Source: CAWELS01 sp964468205 (GTDB taxonomy: Bacteria; Acidobacteriota; Terriglobia; Bryobacterales; Bryobacteraceae). From it: a stretch of 64,000 nucleotides of DNA. The number at the start of each line of letters is the position of its first letter. Position 1 is the stretch's first letter. Made by a program: the position numbers and the translations under genes. The notes under the pieces are model-generated. The model ran no database searches. It was not told the DNA's origin and saw only the letters and a program-made list of their open reading frames with translations. The stretch is taken from contig CAYXVG010000007.1 in the NCBI GenBank assembly GCA_964468205.1, positions 62,001-126,000 on the forward strand. The letters run 5' to 3'. Positions 44,692 through 53,806 of this stretch are shown piece by piece.

Positions 44692-46335
44692 ATGAGGGGC
44701 TTCGTTCAGTTGGCGGTATTAGTCGGGTTGTGTGTCACAGGCGTTTCGGCAGAGATTCGTTTCACCGATGTCACTACTGGAGCCGGTCTGAAGTTCCGGC
44801 ACAACGCCGGCAAATCTGGCCAGAAATGGTTGCCGGAGACGATGGGGTCCGGATGCGCATTCTTCGATGCCGACGGAGACGGTTGGCTGGATATTCTGCT
44901 TATCAACTCCCGGGACTGGAAGCCAGCCGGACGCAAGTCTCTCCCCGCTCTGTACCGCAATAACCGCGACGGAACGTTCACTGACATCACGCGGGGTAGC
45001 GGTCTGGACGTTGAGGGATTTGGGCTTGGCGTGGCGGTTGCGGATTTCGACAATGACGGGCGGGAAGACCTCTACATCACGAACATGGGAGGTGACCGCC
45101 TCTTCCGAAACGAAGGCGGCGGCAAGTTCCGCGACGTGACTAAAGCCGCTGGCTTGGCAAACAACGGCTTCTCCGCCAGTGCCGCGTGGCTGGACTACGA
45201 CAAGGACGGCCTCGCAGATTTGTTCGTAGCCAACTACGTGGCTTGGACCGCCGAGGGGGACCTGTGGTGCTCGCTTGACGGTGCGACAAAATCGTACTGC
45301 ACACCAGAGTCTTACAACGGTGTCCCAAGCAAGCTTTACCGCAATCTCGGCGGCGGGAAGTTCGCCGATGTCAGCGCGAAGGCGGGAGTGGACAACCCAA
45401 CCAGCAAGAGCCTCGGCGTGGCCGTCTTTGACTACAACACCGACGGGTGGCCCGACATCTTCGTGGCGAACGACACCGAACCGAATAAACTCTACAAGAA
45501 TAACGGAGACGGGACCTTCAGCGAGGAGGGAATAGGCGCCGGCGTGGCCTACAGCGAGGACGGTGTCGCTCGTGGGGCGATGGGAGTGGACGCGGCGGAC
45601 TATGACCGTAGCGGGCGGCCGCATTTGCTCGTTGGCAACTTTTCGAATCAGATGGTAGGTCTTTACCGGAACGAGGGCAACGATCTGTTCGTGGACGAGG
45701 CGCCGCGCTCCAATGTCGGCAAGAACAGCCTCTTGACACTGGCTTTCGGGGCGTTCTTCTTCGACTACGACCTCGATGGCTGGCTTGACATTTTCGTTGC
45801 GAACGGCCATATCGAGGAGGAAGTGGAAAACGTCCAGCCAAAGGTGACCTACGCTCAGCCGCCGCATCTATTTCGCAATCTTGGCGGCGGTAAGTTCGCG
45901 GAGGTCACAGCGACGTTGGGAACCGACTTCTCCCGGCCGCTGGTAGCCCGGGGCGCGGCTTACGGAGATTACGACCGTGACGGCGATCTGGATCTGCTGG
46001 TAACCACGAATGACGGGCCGGCTTACCTCTATCGGAACGACGGCGGTAACGAGAGTAACTGGTTGACAGTGCAACTGCGGGGAATACAGTCCAACAACAG
46101 TGCGCTTGGCGCGGTGGTGCGGGTGAAAAGCGAGGGTGGAGAGCAGTGGCAGATGGTGAAAAGCGGCTCAAGCTACTGTTCCCAGAGCCAGCTCGCACTG
46201 ACGTTTGGCCTGGCCAAGAACCCCGAGGCAGAGGTTACAGTGGAATGGCCCAGCGGCCGGGTGGAAAAGCTGGGTACGATGAAGGCAAACCGCTGGCTGC
46301 GGGTGGTGGAAGGGAAGGGCGCGCAACCGGATTAG
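44692..46335 (+). CDS. Secreted CRTAC1-like FG-GAP/ASPIC protein
   Basis: Protein of 547 residues with a signal peptide (1-20) and a run of FG-GAP/VCBS repeats with calcium-loop motifs such as DADGDGWLDILL, DFDNDGREDLYI and DYDLDGWLDIFV, ending in an ASPIC/UnbV domain (about 455-540: NWLTVQLRGIQSNNSALGA). These propellers are extracellular binding modules related to cartilage acidic protein 1. Similar architecture to the middle of the 37515-40733 protein. It precedes a DUF1080 gene by 14 bases, so the two are probably co-transcribed. Confidence 0.9.
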   Translation: MRGFVQLAVLVGLCVTGVSAEIRFTDVTTGAGLKFRHNAGKSGQKWLPETMGSGCAFFDADGDGWLDILLINSRDWKPAGRKSLPALYRNNRDGTFTDITRGSGLDVEGFGLGVAVADFDNDGREDLYITNMGGDRLFRNEGGGKFRDVTKAAGLANNGFSASAAWLDYDKDGLADLFVANYVAWTAEGDLWCSLDGATKSYCTPESYNGVPSKLYRNLGGGKFADVSAKAGVDNPTSKSLGVAVFDYNTDGWPDIFVANDTEPNKLYKNNGDGTFSEEGIGAGVAYSEDGVARGAMGVDAADYDRSGRPHLLVGNFSNQMVGLYRNEGNDLFVDEAPRSNVGKNSLLTLAFGAFFFDYDLDGWLDIFVANGHIEEEVENVQPKVTYAQPPHLFRNLGGGKFAEVTATLGTDFSRPLVARGAAYGDYDRDGDLDLLVTTNDGPAYLYRNDGGNESNWLTVQLRGIQSNNSALGAVVRVKSEGGEQWQMVKSGSSYCSQSQLALTFGLAKNPEAEVTVEWPSGRVEKLGTMKANRWLRVVEGKGAQPD

Positions 46336-46349
46336 AATGGACAGACATC

Positions 46350-47288
46350 ATGATACGCGTATTCTGTCTGTTCTTCATCATTCTGTCCATGCCTCTCTGG
46401 GCCGCGAATCCTTTCCTGGGTGACTGGGCGCTGACTACGGATGACGGCGGCGCCGTCTGGCTCGGTGTGGATGAACAGGGCGGGAAGCTGTCTGCCGGTC
46501 TCATGTGGCGGGGCGGCGGCATCCGCCGCGCCGAAAACCCGGCGATTCGTGGCGGGAAGCTGCATTTCGAAACGGTCCGCAATGCGGGCGGACAAAAGCT
46601 CATCGAGAAGTTCGAGGCCAGCGTGGACGGCGACGTAATGACCCTCCGCCTTGTCAGTCCATCGCAAGTAACCACCACCGGAAAACGCCAGCCTACCTTG
46701 CCTTCAGCGCCGCACCTGGATGAGGTGAGCTGGGGCGAGCCGGTGCAACTCTTCAATGGCAGGGATATCGCACGATGGCGGCTCACCAATCCCCGAGCGG
46801 CGAATGGCTGGTCAGTGAAAGACGGCATCCTGGTCAACAGTACGCCCGGCCGCCACGGGACCCCGCGCGTTCGTTACGGGAATCTGCGCACCGACGCTGA
46901 GTTCGAGGATTTCCGTCTAAGCTTCGATGCAAGGTTGCCTGAGAAGGGCAACAGCGGAGTCTACCTCAGAGGGATCTATGAAGTGCAGGTCGCCCCGCGC
47001 GGCGATGGCCGTCCGAGTCCTCACGGCGCTGGCTCGATCTTCGGGCGCATCACCCCTTCGTCGAATGCCGCCAAGCCGGCGGGAGAGTGGCAAAACTACG
47101 AGGTGACGCTGGTGGACCGGCACGTAACGGTGATACTGAACGGCGTTACCGTGATTGACAACCAGCCGCTCCGGGGCTGTACGGGCGGGGCGTTGTGGTC
47201 TGACGTCGAGCGCCCGGGGCCGATCTACTTGCAGGGCGACCATACGGACGTGGAATATCGGAACATCGTGCTGCGGCCCCGGCGCTGA
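46350..47288 (+). CDS. Secreted DUF1080 (3-keto-disaccharide hydrolase-like) protein
   Basis: Protein of 312 residues with a signal peptide (about 1-18, MIRVFCLFFIILSMPLWA). An N-terminal region of about 100 residues is followed by a DUF1080 jelly roll (from VQLFNGRDIARW, with RLPEKGNSGVYLRG and the GEWQNYEVTLVDRHVTVILNG strand). DUF1080 proteins include 3-keto-glucoside hydrolases that act with Gfo/Idh/MocA oxidoreductases; two such oxidoreductases occur in this window. The frame is open to 46146 inside the previous gene, but ATG 46350 gives the signal peptide. Confidence 0.87.
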   Translation: MIRVFCLFFIILSMPLWAANPFLGDWALTTDDGGAVWLGVDEQGGKLSAGLMWRGGGIRRAENPAIRGGKLHFETVRNAGGQKLIEKFEASVDGDVMTLRLVSPSQVTTTGKRQPTLPSAPHLDEVSWGEPVQLFNGRDIARWRLTNPRAANGWSVKDGILVNSTPGRHGTPRVRYGNLRTDAEFEDFRLSFDARLPEKGNSGVYLRGIYEVQVAPRGDGRPSPHGAGSIFGRITPSSNAAKPAGEWQNYEVTLVDRHVTVILNGVTVIDNQPLRGCTGGALWSDVERPGPIYLQGDHTDVEYRNIVLRPRR

Positions 47289-47359
47289 GGGGAGTCGCGC
47301 GGGAAGTTAAAGGTATGGCGATTGAGGGCCGCCCGGTGAGCCGGTACACCTGCGCGACA

Positions 47360-48178
47360 TCAACTCATGCGATTGACGAGCGGCGTGCGGTAGATTTCGC
47401 CCGTGTACGGAGAGCAGAAGTAGAGCATCCGCTGCCAGATCGTTAGGCCGTGGGGAACGATTATCTTGCCGTCCTTCTCGGGGGTGTCGAACGGGAGCAT
47501 GTGCTGCTTGATGATCTTACCGCTCGCGGCGTCCATCTTAAAAAAAGAACGGGAGTTGCCGTCGGCGCACCACAAGAAGCCGTCAGGGTCGATGACGCAG
47601 CCCTGGGGACGGATTCCCGGCGCAGCCAGTTCCCGCAGCACAGAGCCATCCTGGCCCCGGACGACGATAATCCGGGCTGCCGCCGGGACCGCGCAGTAGA
47701 GTTCACCACGGATCCAGGCCAGGCCCTGAACGCCAATATCTCGCATGTACTCGCCAGGCAGGCCCCACTTCGGAATGCCTACCCCGGGCGCATCAAACAC
47801 ATACTTCTGTCTGGCTAATTCGAAATCAACCTTTCCCCCTTCGTCCAGGAACTCAATGCGAATGAGTTTCTTACCCTCCTCGCCGGCAATCCAGACGCCG
47901 ACCTCATCGGACTCGATGGCCGTTGGCCGGACCGTGCCCGTCTGTATCTCGGCCTTGATCTGTCCTTGAAAGCTCATCAGGTAGGCGTTCGCCGTCTCGC
48001 CGTCCACCAGCCAAATGCCGTCGCGCGTGGCCTTGATCCCCATGGGACGCGAAACGGGCGCCTCGTAGCGCCGGTCCACCCGGTCGGCCACGGTGGTCGG
48101 AAACGTGGACTGGGCCAGCAAAGTCGATGCGGGCGCTCCAGCGGCCAAAAACCGCAAGGCCGTGCGACGGTTCAGCAT
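47360..48178 (-). CDS. Tat-type exported beta-propeller protein of unknown function
   Basis: Protein of 272 residues. The N-terminus MLNRRTALRFLAAG with a twin Arg and hydrophobic stretch resembles a Tat signal. The rest has repeated segments of the NHL/YncE type (GIWLVDGETANAYLMSF, GVWIAGEEGKKLIRI, GFLWCADGNSRSFFKM), so a six-bladed propeller is likely. A lactonase or binding role is possible, but no catalytic residues can be assigned. An ATG 14 codons upstream gives an unlikely start. Confidence 0.75.
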   Translation of the reverse strand: MLNRRTALRFLAAGAPASTLLAQSTFPTTVADRVDRRYEAPVSRPMGIKATRDGIWLVDGETANAYLMSFQGQIKAEIQTGTVRPTAIESDEVGVWIAGEEGKKLIRIEFLDEGGKVDFELARQKYVFDAPGVGIPKWGLPGEYMRDIGVQGLAWIRGELYCAVPAAARIIVVRGQDGSVLRELAAPGIRPQGCVIDPDGFLWCADGNSRSFFKMDAASGKIIKQHMLPFDTPEKDGKIIVPHGLTIWQRMLYFCSPYTGEIYRTPLVNRMS

Positions 48179-48514
48179 TTGCTTCAGTTTAGCAATTGAG
48201 GAATGTAGTGGCGCCGTCACAGCAGCCGATTGTCGACTGTCTTCCCATTTCTTTGTGGTAGACTTACGCTACCTTTGAGGGGCTGGCTACCTATAGGGGC
48301 GGATGGGATCAGGGTTCTTTGTTCCGTCACCGGACATTCTCCTGAATTCCGGAGGGAGTAAACTGAGAGTGCAAGCTTCACGATCAAATCTGAAAAGACA
48401 ATCCGGATTCGTGATCTGGTGATTTGGGTGATTTGGAGTCAGTCACCGTGGATGTCCGTTGCTTCCGCCCGGACTCTCATGGGAAGCAGGAACCACACAG
48501 GAGGCAGGTGAACA
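48179..48514. other. Divergent intergenic stretch, nothing recognised
   Basis: These 336 bases separate the divergent propeller and cupin genes. I see a short hairpin TCCG/CGGA near 48324-48335, a repeat of GTGATTTGG near 48419-48436, and AGGAGGC upstream of the cupin ATG. No promoter pair at standard spacing is convincing. Confidence 0.4.
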
Positions 48515-48880
48515 ATGCATATCAGCAAGGAAAAGATACCGGTTATGCTGGAAGCCCCCGGGGCGGTCTTGAGATCGGAAAACTGGGACGGCATGCGGGC
48601 CGCGACCGTGAAGCTTTCCAAAGGGGCCGACTTCACACCCGTTTTGAAGGGATTGAAGGACGACCTATGCCCATGCCCGCACTGGGGTTACATGATCAAA
48701 GGTTCGGTGCAAGTGCGGTACACGGATGGCGGAGAAGAGACGTTCCACGCCGGAGACGTCTGGTACCTGCCTCCCGGCCACACCCTTTGGTGCGAGGAAG
48801 ATGCGGAATATGTTGACTTTAGTCCGGCAGAGGATTTTGAGCGCGTAATCGAGCACATCCGCGAACAGATTCCCGGCTAA
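48515..48880 (+). CDS. Cupin domain protein
   Basis: Protein of 121 residues with one cupin barrel. The first motif is partly preserved around CPCPHWGYMIKGSVQVRYTDGGEE and the second around HAGDVWYLPPGHTLW. The metal-binding His/Glu set is incomplete: His56 and the Gly-rich turns are present, but the usual second motif-1 His and Glu are replaced. It may bind a small ligand rather than act as a dioxygenase. A strong AGGAGGCAGG lies before the ATG. Confidence 0.83.
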   Translation: MHISKEKIPVMLEAPGAVLRSENWDGMRAATVKLSKGADFTPVLKGLKDDLCPCPHWGYMIKGSVQVRYTDGGEETFHAGDVWYLPPGHTLWCEEDAEYVDFSPAEDFERVIEHIREQIPG

Positions 48881-48941
48881 CTGCCCGTGTCGTCCGGAGA
48901 CGCACCCAGACCTGACATTCAACGGACTGAGTCATCGGGGG

Positions 48942-48981
48942 GGGCAGCGTCCGGCGCCGCTGCCCGAATGCGATAGCATTC
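48942..48981. repeat. Two adjacent stem-loops between cupin and esterase genes
   Basis: GGGCAGCG (48942-48949) pairs with CGCTGCCC (48958-48965). GAATGC (48966-48971) pairs with GCATTC (48976-48981) around GATA. The stems abut with no spacer and could stack. Neither is followed by a U tract. Confidence 0.5.
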
Positions 48982-49022
48982 AGTGTGGTGGTTTCGCAGC
49001 CTTCGAAAGGAAGTGCATTAGC

Positions 49023-49934
49023 ATGATGGGTTCGTTTCGCAATTCGCTACTCTATTTCGCTCTCACCCTGGCCCTTGTTGGCTCGCTGGCGGCGCAGGAC
49101 CGCGTTGTTCTCAAGCTCTGGCCCGGCGGCGCGCCGGGAGAGAAGGGTGATATCGGCCCCGAGAAAAGCGAGCCGGGAGACGGGCCCAAAAAGGTCATCC
49201 GCGTCTCGAACGTCAGCGAGCCCACGCTCACCTTGTACCGAGCCCCGGAGGGCAAGGCGAACGGCGCTGCGGTCGTCATCTGCCCGGGGGGCGGCTACAA
49301 TATCCTTGCCTGGGACCTGGAGGGAACCGAAGTCGCCGAGTGGCTCAATTCCATCGGGGTGACTGCAGTCATCCTCAAGTACCGTGTTCCGCGGCGCGAC
49401 AAGGACAACCCGCACGAGACCCCTCTGCAGGATGCCCAGAGGGCCATGCGGCTCGTCCGGCAGCACGCCAAGGAGTGGGGCGTCGATCCTGGGCGAATCG
49501 GGATGCTCGGTTTCTCAGCCGGGGGACACCTGACGGTGATGACCGGCCTGCACCACGATCAGAAGGCCTACCAGCGGATGGATTCCGCTGACGATCTGAG
49601 CGCCCGGCCCGACTTCCTGATTCCGATTTACGCCGCCTATCTCGGTGGCAAGGAAGACGAGACGAAGCTGAGCCCGCTCGTGCAGGTAACCGAGCGGACA
49701 CCGCCCACCTTCATGGCAGTCACCTACGACGACAAGCTGCGCGGCCTGCACGCCGGACTCCTGCTCGCCGAGATGAAGAAGAAGGGCGTACCGGCGGAAG
49801 CTCACATCTTCCTCAAAGGCGGGCACGGGTACGGGCTGCGACCCTCGGAAGACCCCGTCACTGGCTGGCCGAAGCTCTGCGAGCAGTGGATGCGCGCCTC
49901 GGGCTTCCTCGATTCAAGCGCCGGCCCGCGCTGA
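49023..49934 (+). CDS. Secreted alpha/beta hydrolase, acetyl-esterase/xylanase type
   Basis: Protein of 303 residues with a signal peptide (about 1-24). It starts with the VVLKLWPGGAPGE segment of this esterase group, has the oxyanion motif CPGGGY, the nucleophile in LGFSAGGHL, and the late KGGHGYGL that supplies the catalytic His. Related secreted enzymes remove acetyl groups from xylan or other sugars. Two adjacent ATGs (49023, 49026) are possible starts. The gene is convergent to the Gfo/Idh/MocA gene. Confidence 0.9.
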   Translation: MMGSFRNSLLYFALTLALVGSLAAQDRVVLKLWPGGAPGEKGDIGPEKSEPGDGPKKVIRVSNVSEPTLTLYRAPEGKANGAAVVICPGGGYNILAWDLEGTEVAEWLNSIGVTAVILKYRVPRRDKDNPHETPLQDAQRAMRLVRQHAKEWGVDPGRIGMLGFSAGGHLTVMTGLHHDQKAYQRMDSADDLSARPDFLIPIYAAYLGGKEDETKLSPLVQVTERTPPTFMAVTYDDKLRGLHAGLLLAEMKKKGVPAEAHIFLKGGHGYGLRPSEDPVTGWPKLCEQWMRASGFLDSSAGPR

Positions 49935-50011
49935 AGACCCTTCCTGGCAAAGGGATTCGATTTACCCTCAACGGCTGCGGGTCAAAGCGTCGTGCGAGAC
50001 TTGCAGTGCAC

Positions 50012-51184
50012 TTACCAGGAAAGCCGCTCTCCCTTCCGGAAGGCCGTGTTGCCGAAGTGACAGGCGTTTGCGGCATCCACAGCTTCGTCCACGGGCGAGT
50101 TCGGCTGTTTCCGCGTGCGAACGCAATCGAGGAAGTTTGCCACGTGGTCCCGGGCGCCGTCACGGATGGAGCGCATACGGATCTCCGGCTCCGGGTACGC
50201 CGTGCTCTCCTTTGGGACCACCCCTTCCGGAAAGATGGTGAAGCCGTTTCGGTTCAACTTCATCAGTGCGTTCTCGCCACGGAAGACGATATTGCCGCCG
50301 TCGAGATGGCAATGCATGGTTCCGTTGTAGACGATGGCGAATCCGCCGGGGTACTCGTAATAGCAGTTTATGGTGTCCGGGCATTCCTGAAAGTTGAAAG
50401 CGAACCGGCCGCCGGCGGCCTGGGCGTGGAGCGGATGTTTGAGGTCCAGGATCCAGTGCAGCGTGTCGCACCAGTGGCTGTAGAGGTCCGTCAGGTGGCC
50501 TCCGCCGTAGTCCCAGAACCAGCGCCACCGGGCGTAACGGACAGCGTCCACCGGATGGTTCGGTGCGTTGCCGAGCCAGCTTTTCCAGTCGATCTCGGCG
50601 TCGTTGATTCGGGCCTTCGCGGTGTCGAAAGCGAGGTAAGTCTGGTACCAAGAGGCGAGAATCAGCGTGATCTTGCCCAGCCGCCCGGAGCGGACGAGTT
50701 TGCGCGCCTCGATGAAGTGGTCCCAGGAGCGCTGCTGGTAGCCTACCTGCACGATATTCTTCGACCCAGCCGCAACGCGCTTGAGTTCCGCACCCTCCTC
50801 GATAGTGTGTGAGATGGGCTTCTCGACAAAGACATCCTTGCCGGCCTCGAGCGAGTCGACGGTCATCGGCACGTGCCAATGATCCGGCGAGCCGATGATG
50901 ACCGCGTCGATGTCTCCGCGTCCGAGCAACTCGCGATAGTCGCCGTAGGGGGCCGCATCCGGGGCGAACTCCCGAGTCTGCCGCAGCCGGGGCTGGTATA
51001 CGTCGGCCGCAGCCACAATCTCGCATCCGCCTACGTCGAGGGCCTTCTTCAATAGATACTGCCCCCGCCCGCCGCAGCCGAGGCCGCCAAGGCGAATGCG
51101 GTCATTCGCTCCGAGAACGCGGCCATAGGAAAGGGCGGTCACCGTGGTGGCCGCCTTGAGGAAATTGCGCCGGTTCGCAGGCAT
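50012..51184 (-). CDS. Tat-exported Gfo/Idh/MocA family oxidoreductase
   Basis: Protein of 390 residues. It has a Tat signal (NRRNFLKAATTVTAL), then the Rossmann motif GLGCGGRGQYL, the family EKP motif in FVEKPISHT (catalytic Lys) and a C-terminal substrate domain. It differs from the 34280-35482 paralogue by keeping the EKP lysine. It likely oxidises glucosides with a pre-bound NAD(P) in the periplasm. It lies next to a secreted esterase, consistent with polysaccharide degradation. Confidence 0.92.
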   Translation of the reverse strand: MPANRRNFLKAATTVTALSYGRVLGANDRIRLGGLGCGGRGQYLLKKALDVGGCEIVAAADVYQPRLRQTREFAPDAAPYGDYRELLGRGDIDAVIIGSPDHWHVPMTVDSLEAGKDVFVEKPISHTIEEGAELKRVAAGSKNIVQVGYQQRSWDHFIEARKLVRSGRLGKITLILASWYQTYLAFDTAKARINDAEIDWKSWLGNAPNHPVDAVRYARWRWFWDYGGGHLTDLYSHWCDTLHWILDLKHPLHAQAAGGRFAFNFQECPDTINCYYEYPGGFAIVYNGTMHCHLDGGNIVFRGENALMKLNRNGFTIFPEGVVPKESTAYPEPEIRMRSIRDGARDHVANFLDCVRTRKQPNSPVDEAVDAANACHFGNTAFRKGERLSW

Positions 51185-51236
51185 GATTTCACGATATTCT
51201 ATCAGGCCCGGCGCCGTCTGCTAAGATCGGCTGTTT

Positions 51237-53273
51237 ATGGCCACACCGCCGCAACAAGCCCCCGCCGAGATGACTGTGAAGGCGGTGCTGGTAGGACTCT
51301 TCCTCTCCCTGGTCTTCGGCGCGGCAAACGCTTACCTCGGCATGAGAGCGGGACAGACGATCGCAGCCACGATTCCGGCGGCAGTGATCGCAATGGCTTT
51401 GTTTCGCACATCGATGTTCCGGGGGACTCTCCAGGAACAGAATATCGCCCGCACGGCGGCGTCCGTCGGCGAGGCCCTGGTGGCCGGCGCAATCTTCACC
51501 ATTCCGGCATTCATGATGGTGGAGATTGACGGCGCGCGGCTCTGGGGCGACCTCCGCGAGCACTACTGGGAAGCGACCTTCGTCCTGCTGGTGGGCGGGC
51601 TGCTGGGCGTCTTCTTCATCATCGTTCTGCGGAAACCGCTGTGCGTGGATGCCGGCCTGCCATGGCCGGAAAGCGTCGCCAGCGTGGAGATCGTGAAGGC
51701 CGGCGAGAAGGCCGGGCGGGCGGCAAAGCTCATTTTCGGAGCGATGGGTTTCGGAGCGCTGCTCCAGATACTCAAAAGCCGGAGCGGGCTGCAGATCTTC
51801 CGGGAGTACACCGAAGGGTTTTGGGAGTTTCCGAAGTCCGTGGTGCAGCACTTCGACTTCTCACAGAAGACAATCGGCTCGGTCCAGCATGGCGGGGGTG
51901 TTCCGTGGAGCACTCCAGCCCTCTCCCCCGCCCTGATTGGCATCGGCTATATCATCGGTCCTAAATACTCTTCCATTAGCGTCTCGGGAGGCGTGATCGC
52001 GTGGTGGATGCTCATCCCTCTGCTGCTGTTTTTTGACCCTGACTTGCCGGCGCGGCTGGGCGGGTTCGAGGCGGCGGCGCGCGATGTGCAGGCCTACACC
52101 GTCTGGTACAACATCGTCCGGCCGATTGCAGTGGGCGCGATGCTGGTGGCAGCGGCGAACACCTTGCTCGGATTGAGGGCGTCGATCAGCAAGTCCTTTA
52201 AGGGAGCCCTCCACGCTTCGGCAAAAGCCGCCCATGAAAGCGTGCCAGCCGCGCGGACGGAGCAGGATATCCCCTTCAAATGGACCGCTCTCTCCGCCCT
52301 GGCGCTGCTGGTTCCGATTACAGCGATCTATTACTACTTCACCGGCGGATGGAAAGCCGCGGTGGTGTCGGCCGTGGTGATGAGCCTCACCGGATTCTTG
52401 CTGTCGGCGGTGGGCGCCTATCTGGTAGGGTTGGTTGGCGTCTCGAACCAGCCGGTCTCGGGATTGACGCTGGCGGCGCTTGTGCTCTCGGCGCTGGTGC
52501 TGCTTGTGTTCGGAGTCTCCGGAGCGGCGGGCGTGGCCGCCGTTTTGGGCGTGTCGGCGGTGGTATGCTGCGCTTGCAGCGTGTCCGGTTCGCTGATTCA
52601 GGACCTGAAGGCGGGCCATCTTCTGAAAGGGACGCCCTGGAAGATGGAGTTAGTGGAGATCATCGCGATTATCCTTCTGGCCTTCTTTCTGATGGGACCA
52701 ATCGTGGCGCTGCACGAAGCCAACCTTGACACCGGCGGCATCGGCGGCCGGGCGCTCCCCGCGCCGCAGGCGGGACTCATGGCGCAGCTTGCCAAGGGTA
52801 TTGTCGGCGGTGAGATGGCCTGGGGGTTGCTCGGAATCGGCGGCGCATTCGGCCTGTCCCTTATTCTGTGCGGAGCCCGGGCGCCGATGCTGATCGCGGT
52901 AGGAATGTACCTTCCATTCGATACGACTTCCGCGATCTTCATCGGCGGCGTGTTGAAGTGGATCACCGGGCGATTTGCGGCGCGCCGCAGAGAAGGCGAA
53001 CAGAGGGAGATTGACGAGAGCGGCACCCTGCTCGCCAGCGGCCTCATAGCGGGCGAGGCAATCACCGGGATTCTGTTGGCAGTCGCGTTCGTGGCTGGAT
53101 TACCGTCTCTCACCCAGATGCTGACCGGCGGCGATACCCTCGGCTTCTTCCCGAGTCTCGGCGGCCCATTATCGCTATTGGGATTCGCGGCTATTGCGTG
53201 GGTGTTGATCCGAATTCCATTGCGTTCCACCGGCTCAACCGAAACCAGCGCGAATGGCGGACCGCTAAGCTAG
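51237..53273 (+). CDS. OPT family oligopeptide/metal-chelate transporter
   Basis: Polytopic protein of 678 residues with about 16 membrane segments. The OPT N-terminus [36 protein letters not shown] and the [17 protein letters not shown] motif are clear. OPT proteins are proton-coupled importers of oligopeptides or metal-peptide complexes; the bacterial group is poorly characterised. Divergent from the oxidoreductase by 52 bases. The stop overlaps the convergent cyclophilin gene by four bases. Confidence 0.93.
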   Translation: MATPPQQAPAEMTVKAVLVGLFLSLVFGAANAYLGMRAGQTIAATIPAAVIAMALFRTSMFRGTLQEQNIARTAASVGEALVAGAIFTIPAFMMVEIDGARLWGDLREHYWEATFVLLVGGLLGVFFIIVLRKPLCVDAGLPWPESVASVEIVKAGEKAGRAAKLIFGAMGFGALLQILKSRSGLQIFREYTEGFWEFPKSVVQHFDFSQKTIGSVQHGGGVPWSTPALSPALIGIGYIIGPKYSSISVSGGVIAWWMLIPLLLFFDPDLPARLGGFEAAARDVQAYTVWYNIVRPIAVGAMLVAAANTLLGLRASISKSFKGALHASAKAAHESVPAARTEQDIPFKWTALSALALLVPITAIYYYFTGGWKAAVVSAVVMSLTGFLLSAVGAYLVGLVGVSNQPVSGLTLAALVLSALVLLVFGVSGAAGVAAVLGVSAVVCCACSVSGSLIQDLKAGHLLKGTPWKMELVEIIAIILLAFFLMGPIVALHEANLDTGGIGGRALPAPQAGLMAQLAKGIVGGEMAWGLLGIGGAFGLSLILCGARAPMLIAVGMYLPFDTTSAIFIGGVLKWITGRFAARRREGEQREIDESGTLLASGLIAGEAITGILLAVAFVAGLPSLTQMLTGGDTLGFFPSLGGPLSLLGFAAIAWVLIRIPLRSTGSTETSANGGPLS

Positions 53274-53764
53274 GAGATTGCGCTTTCCTCTTCAATCGTG
53301 ACGTTCTCCAGCTTGTCCCCCTGCTGGACTGCATTCACAATTTCCTGCCCCTTCACAACCTTCCCAAACACCACGTGTTTGCCGTCAAGCCACTCCGTCT
53401 TGATGTGGGTGATGAAAAACTGGCTGCCGTTCGTGTTCGGGCCAGCGTTTGCCATCGACAGCGAACCGACTTCATGCTTCAACCAGTCGCCTTCAAACTC
53501 GTCCTCGAACTTGTAGCCGGGGCCGCCGCGCCCAGTGGCTGTCGGGTCACCGCCCTGAATCATGAAATCCGGAATCACCCGGTGAAAACTCGTGCCGTTA
53601 TAGAATCCCTCGTTGGCCAGAAAAACGAAGTTGTTCACTGTTTTCGGGGCGTTTCCTGGATAGAGCTCGCAAACGATCTCGCCCTTCGACGTCTCGAATT
53701 TCGCGGTCAGCTTCTTTTCCGGGTCAATCGACATGGGCGGCGGCGCCGCGTACTGTTTAGCCAT
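53270..53764 (-). CDS. Cyclophilin-type peptidyl-prolyl isomerase
   Basis: Cytoplasmic cyclophilin of 164 residues without a signal peptide. It carries the active-site residues in [14 protein letters not shown], the [16 protein letters not shown] core, and the [14 protein letters not shown] motif. It assists protein folding by proline isomerisation. The gene is divergent from the M28 peptidase (43 bases) and convergent with the OPT transporter. Confidence 0.96.
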   Translation of the reverse strand: MAKQYAAPPPMSIDPEKKLTAKFETSKGEIVCELYPGNAPKTVNNFVFLANEGFYNGTSFHRVIPDFMIQGGDPTATGRGGPGYKFEDEFEGDWLKHEVGSLSMANAGPNTNGSQFFITHIKTEWLDGKHVVFGKVVKGQEIVNAVQQGDKLENVTIEEESAIS

Positions 53765-53806
53765 AAGAACCAGTCTAGCGAACCGCGGCCGGTAAACTGG
53801 AAACGT

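Noticed and set aside
46146..46349. N-terminal extension of the DUF1080 protein
   Set aside because: It overlaps the ASPIC domain of the previous gene in another frame. ATG 46350 starts a signal peptide.
48424..48816. ORF overlapping the cupin in another frame
   Set aside because: The cupin frame has a ribosome site and a recognisable fold. The other frame is Arg/Gly-rich.
53198..53806. Longer M28 peptidase with a 203-residue N-terminal extension
   Set aside because: The extension is antisense to the cyclophilin gene. ATG 53807 begins a standard signal peptide.
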